This document shows positions 61,209 through 64,000 of a stretch of DNA of 64,000 nucleotides, in pieces; position 1 is the stretch's first letter; every line of letters begins with the position of its first letter. Under the pieces are notes generated by a model. The model had not been told where the DNA came from. It was given only the letters and a program-made list of their open reading frames with translations, and did not search any database. Made by a program: the position numbers and the translations under genes. This stretch comes from Earliella scabrosa (lineage: Eukaryota; Basidiomycota; Agaricomycetes; Polyporales; Polyporaceae): positions 868,001 to 932,000 of the forward strand of contig JABYQQ010000014.1 in NCBI GenBank assembly GCA_022605405.1, given 5' to 3'.

Positions 61209-62893
61209 GCTGAAGGATAGGGCTGGTAAAGCGGAGGAAGAGTGGACGCTGCGCTGTATCGCCTCGTTCTCAAAGGACCGCCTGCAAGCCGCACTCCACC
61301 ATCAACAGACCGTCGTCTCGCACCCTCGTGCTCAGACTCGGGCTCAGGCTCAGGGATGGGCTCATCTTCTCGAGATCCAAGTCTCGTCCTCCGTGTCTTC
61401 GATACTGGCGTTACCGGAGAAGCCGTATTCGGAGAGAGCGCAAGGGACGTCGACCTTTCGTCGCGGGACTCGCCGTGCAGCACGCTAGGACGACGTTGAC
61501 GCGAGATGAGTGGAGAGGCGGCCGACGGCGAGGCAAGGGGCTCGTACGCGGGTCCATCGACAGGCGTGTCGGTGTCTTCGTCCATTACCCTTCGCTGATA
61601 CTCGCTGCCCGCCCCTCCGCGAACAAGTGTACTCCGTCGGCTCCTGCTGTCCATGCTTCGGAACTCGTCCACCTCGCTGTATGGCGGGACGTATGCAACA
61701 TCAGCATGATGGACTGCCAAGTGCGTGTGCGAGTGTCCATCGGAGCTGAGGTCGAGCCCGCGCTTCTCGTAATCAGTTGCGAGTGACGTCAATCCCGGAT
61801 CTATCGCGGGCAACTCGGTGAGTCCACGTTACATGTCGTGCAATAGCTCAGCGAATTGACTTACCGAAGGGGCTCACTTGGCTGCCATTCTGATTCGTAA
61901 CTGCGTGCCCACGGCGACGACGCCGACGGTACCACAACGCTCCGCCACCAAGGAGGCAAAGGAGCAGCACGAACCCCGCGACGCCAATGGCGACGTACGC
62001 GCCGGTCATAAGTCCACCAGAGCGCTGGCCTGCTCCCGAGGCTGCAGAACTTGTGCTTGTGGTATCCGTTGGTGAACCGGGGGGCAAGCTGGACGTCGTC
62101 AATTCGAAGATACTCTGCGAAGAAGACAGCGCGGATATGTCCCCGCTGGTTCCTGACGAGGTGAGTGACATGATGATAGAAGACGTCGGATCCTGTGATG
62201 CGAAAGGTGTTCTCGGAGGCGCTGCGGCCGTGGACGTCGCAGATGGTGTGTTCTGTGCACGTCCCGTGTCTGATACACTCGACGCGGGCGGTGTACTCTG
62301 CGCAGGGGCCGGCGGTGGGGCCGAGGTAGGGGCGGATGGAGCGTGTGTTATCGTTGAGGACGGCGGAGATGCCATGTGCAGCTGGATGTAATCCAGGTAG
62401 AAGGCGTTTCCGAGATTGGTGATTACCAGGGTATGTTTCCCTGTGCTCAATGAGCCCAAGGAGAAGAAAGGCTGTCTATAGGCGGGTTTGGTGATAGTAC
62501 CAGGAGGCATGAACGTCGCCACAGTTTTCCCGTCGAGGTCGTACTGCGACTTCATGACGAATGTCCCAGCCACTGGAAATGAGCCGTAGACGGCCACCTG
62601 CTCCGCTGTGTCCATCATCAGCTGATGCATTGTCGAGTCATGTCTGTACACAACTCACCGCCTTCAAAGGAGAACGTTGCTGTCGCAGTCGAGATATTTG
62701 TGAAGGACAGCGATCCCGCGTAGTTGAAGTTTTCGGGGTCGTCTATCGGGTTCTTGACCCACGATCCAGTGTATAGAATCCTCGAGTCGGAGTCGTCAAC
62801 CATGAGATTCACCACCGGCGGGTTGGCCGCGGCAACGGCGGCGGCGAGTGCGGTAAGGACAGTGAGGCTCGTCGAATGCGGTCGCATGCTCAT
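61205..62893 (-). CDS. Mucin-like single-pass membrane protein (intact copy)
   Basis: A type I membrane protein of a kind common in Agaricomycetes, function unknown. Exons 62893-62659, 62605-61865, 61800-61205 give 523 residues. Order: signal peptide (about 1-28); an ectodomain of about 150 residues (VVNLMVDDSDSRILYTGSWV, then AVYGSFPVAG and LGNAFYLDYIQLHM) resembling a carbohydrate-binding beta-sandwich; a Ser/Thr/Pro stalk likely O-mannosylated; helix GAYVAIGVAGFVLLLCLLGG at about 278-300; basic stop-transfer YRRRRRRGH; and a Ser-rich cytoplasmic tail. The layout recalls cell-wall stress sensors, but the WSC domain is absent. An alternative splice (donor at 61877, acceptor ending at 61811) also keeps the frame; the chosen one matches the truncated paralogue. 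Confidence 0.88.
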
Positions 62894-63447
62894 CGTTAGT
62901 CGGTACGCAGGGGTAGCAGAGCGAGAGGGTCGAGTCGTATCCGCATGGAGTATAAGTGTCCTGTTGGGTGCGGATTGACAGATCGCCCGCTGTTCGCGGT
63001 GTTCGCAGATCTTCCTGCGAACGACTCGCAATCGTCTTCTGCAATTAGGGTCAGCGCCCGTTGCGACGTGGGAGGCAGATTCTGGGTGATGATCCAGGCT
63101 TCTCGACGTCCGCTCGAGTCTGTCTGTCAAGGCTGACTTGCTGCAGATGACTGATGAGAGCCACCGTACGTACGCATACGATGATGCTTCTGAGCATAGG
63201 GATGAGAAACTGTTGTGCGAAGCTATGACATCTCTCTCCGCCGAATGCGTTCCCTTGTCGATCTTGTCTCATCATTACTCCTCCTTCATCCACGGCTGAT
63301 CTTAGCACTTGGATCCGGATTCCTAGATTTGGACGGTCTTTTTCGAGAACATTGGAATATGATACTATAGTATGAAGTCCACGAGCGATTCCTTGGTATC
63401 GGACTCCTTCGGACTGCACAGAATTAGACTAACAAACGGCGATACTG
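62894..63447. other. Intergenic between membrane-protein copies
   Basis: About 550 nt. Promoter of the intact copy and 3' flank of the edge copy. No further gene seen. Confidence 0.45.
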
Positions 63448-64000
63448 TTAGGAGGAAGAGTACTGCTCATACAAGGGCGGAAGGGTTGACGCCGCGCTCC
63501 GCACCTCGAGCGCGTCCAGGTCCACCTGCCCGCTCCTTGCAGGCCCGCCTGCTATCCGTACCCCTCCGTCAACCGACCTTCGTCTCGTCGCATCAACGGT
63601 GGGCGTACACTCGCGTGCCAGTGCTCCGAATGGGATTCCCCTCTGCCTGGAGGCCGGAGACGACCCTCCATCATGGTATCCATGTTGTGTACCAGGAGAG
63701 CCCCGTTCGGACGAGACGAGCGGGGAGACGTTCGAGCATGGAAGGGGGTTGTATCCAACGGTTTCAGCGGTCGGCGTCACGCTATGTTCGTCCGCCTCCG
63801 AGTGTAAGGCTCGATCAATGCCGCTAACGTAACCTCCACCAAGGGTGACCCTCCTGGCCCTGCTCTCTTCGCTCCGGCGGAGGTCAATCGCGGCTTCGTA
63901 CGGGGGTGCGCTCCCGCCGTCAAGAGTATGGTGTATCAGGCCAGAGGTGGTGTTGTAGTCGATGCCGCCTCCAATTATGTTCGCCTTCGAGTCTTCTGCT
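63448..64000 (-). CDS. Mucin-like membrane protein, partial at window edge
   Basis: C-terminal cytoplasmic tail of another family member, open without a stop from the window edge (64000) to 63448. It carries GGSAPPYEAAIDLRRSEES, the shared RRRSVDGGVRIAGGPA and the terminal AASTLPPLYEQYSSS, matching the end of the intact copy. The frame is clean over 184 codons, so this copy is probably functional. Signal peptide, ectodomain and membrane helix would lie beyond the window. Confidence 0.85.
   Translation of the reverse strand, partial: AEDSKANIIGGGIDYNTTSGLIHHTLDGGSAPPYEAAIDLRRSEESRARRVTLGGGYVSGIDRALHSEADEHSVTPTAETVGYNPLPCSNVSPLVSSERGSPGTQHGYHDGGSSPASRQRGIPFGALARECTPTVDATRRRSVDGGVRIAGGPARSGQVDLDALEVRSAASTLPPLYEQYSSS

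Overview
The window is fungal nuclear DNA, almost certainly from a wood-decay basidiomycete (Agaricomycetes, probably Polyporales). Genes are split by many 45-70 nt GT-AG introns. Gene content includes a class II manganese peroxidase, an unspecific peroxygenase, a FunK1 kinase, DUF6533 membrane proteins and a class-typical FKS1 beta-glucan synthase. There is no sign of prokaryotic organisation. I resolved 16 protein genes to exon level by closing reading frames by hand. Two more are complete but have unresolved splice junctions. One runs off the right edge, two are decayed family copies, and two tRNA genes carry introns.

Layout. 0-2.9 kb: poorly coding, one possible broken gene. 2.9-9.2 kb: FKS1 (12 exons). 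10.1-13.0 kb: FunK1 kinase on the minus strand, with a decayed-looking coding relic behind it. 14.7-19.1 kb: two tandem DUF6533 multi-pass membrane proteins. 19.7-21.6 kb: secreted pepsin-like aspartic protease. 23.0-25.2 kb: conserved-looking 720-residue protein of unknown function. 25.9-27.4 kb: purine nucleoside phosphorylase. 27.4-30.3 kb: no solved gene. 30.4-34.3 kb: two heme enzymes that use peroxide, a manganese peroxidase and an unspecific peroxygenase, on the same strand.

34.5-56.8 kb is the most unusual part. Five paralogues of a MYND zinc-finger protein (431-456 residues) lie here, four on the minus strand (two adjacent pairs) and one on the plus strand. All have the same three-exon structure, with intron phases 0 and 1, and the second intron cuts the zinc finger at the same place. 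Interspersed are a tRNA-Gln, a proline-rich coiled-coil protein, an AAA+ ATPase, a secreted endonuclease/exonuclease/phosphatase-fold protein, a CaMK-type kinase and a tRNA-Arg.

57.4-64.0 kb: a BAHD-type acyltransferase, then a run of four copies of a mucin-like single-pass membrane protein, all on the minus strand: one frameshifted, one 5'-truncated, one intact and one cut by the window edge.

The genes do not form one metabolic cluster. The oxidative enzymes and the protease fit extracellular wood decay. FKS1 and the mucin-like proteins concern the cell wall and surface. The MYND and mucin-like families look like recent local duplications. Functions are by family recognition only, with no database search.
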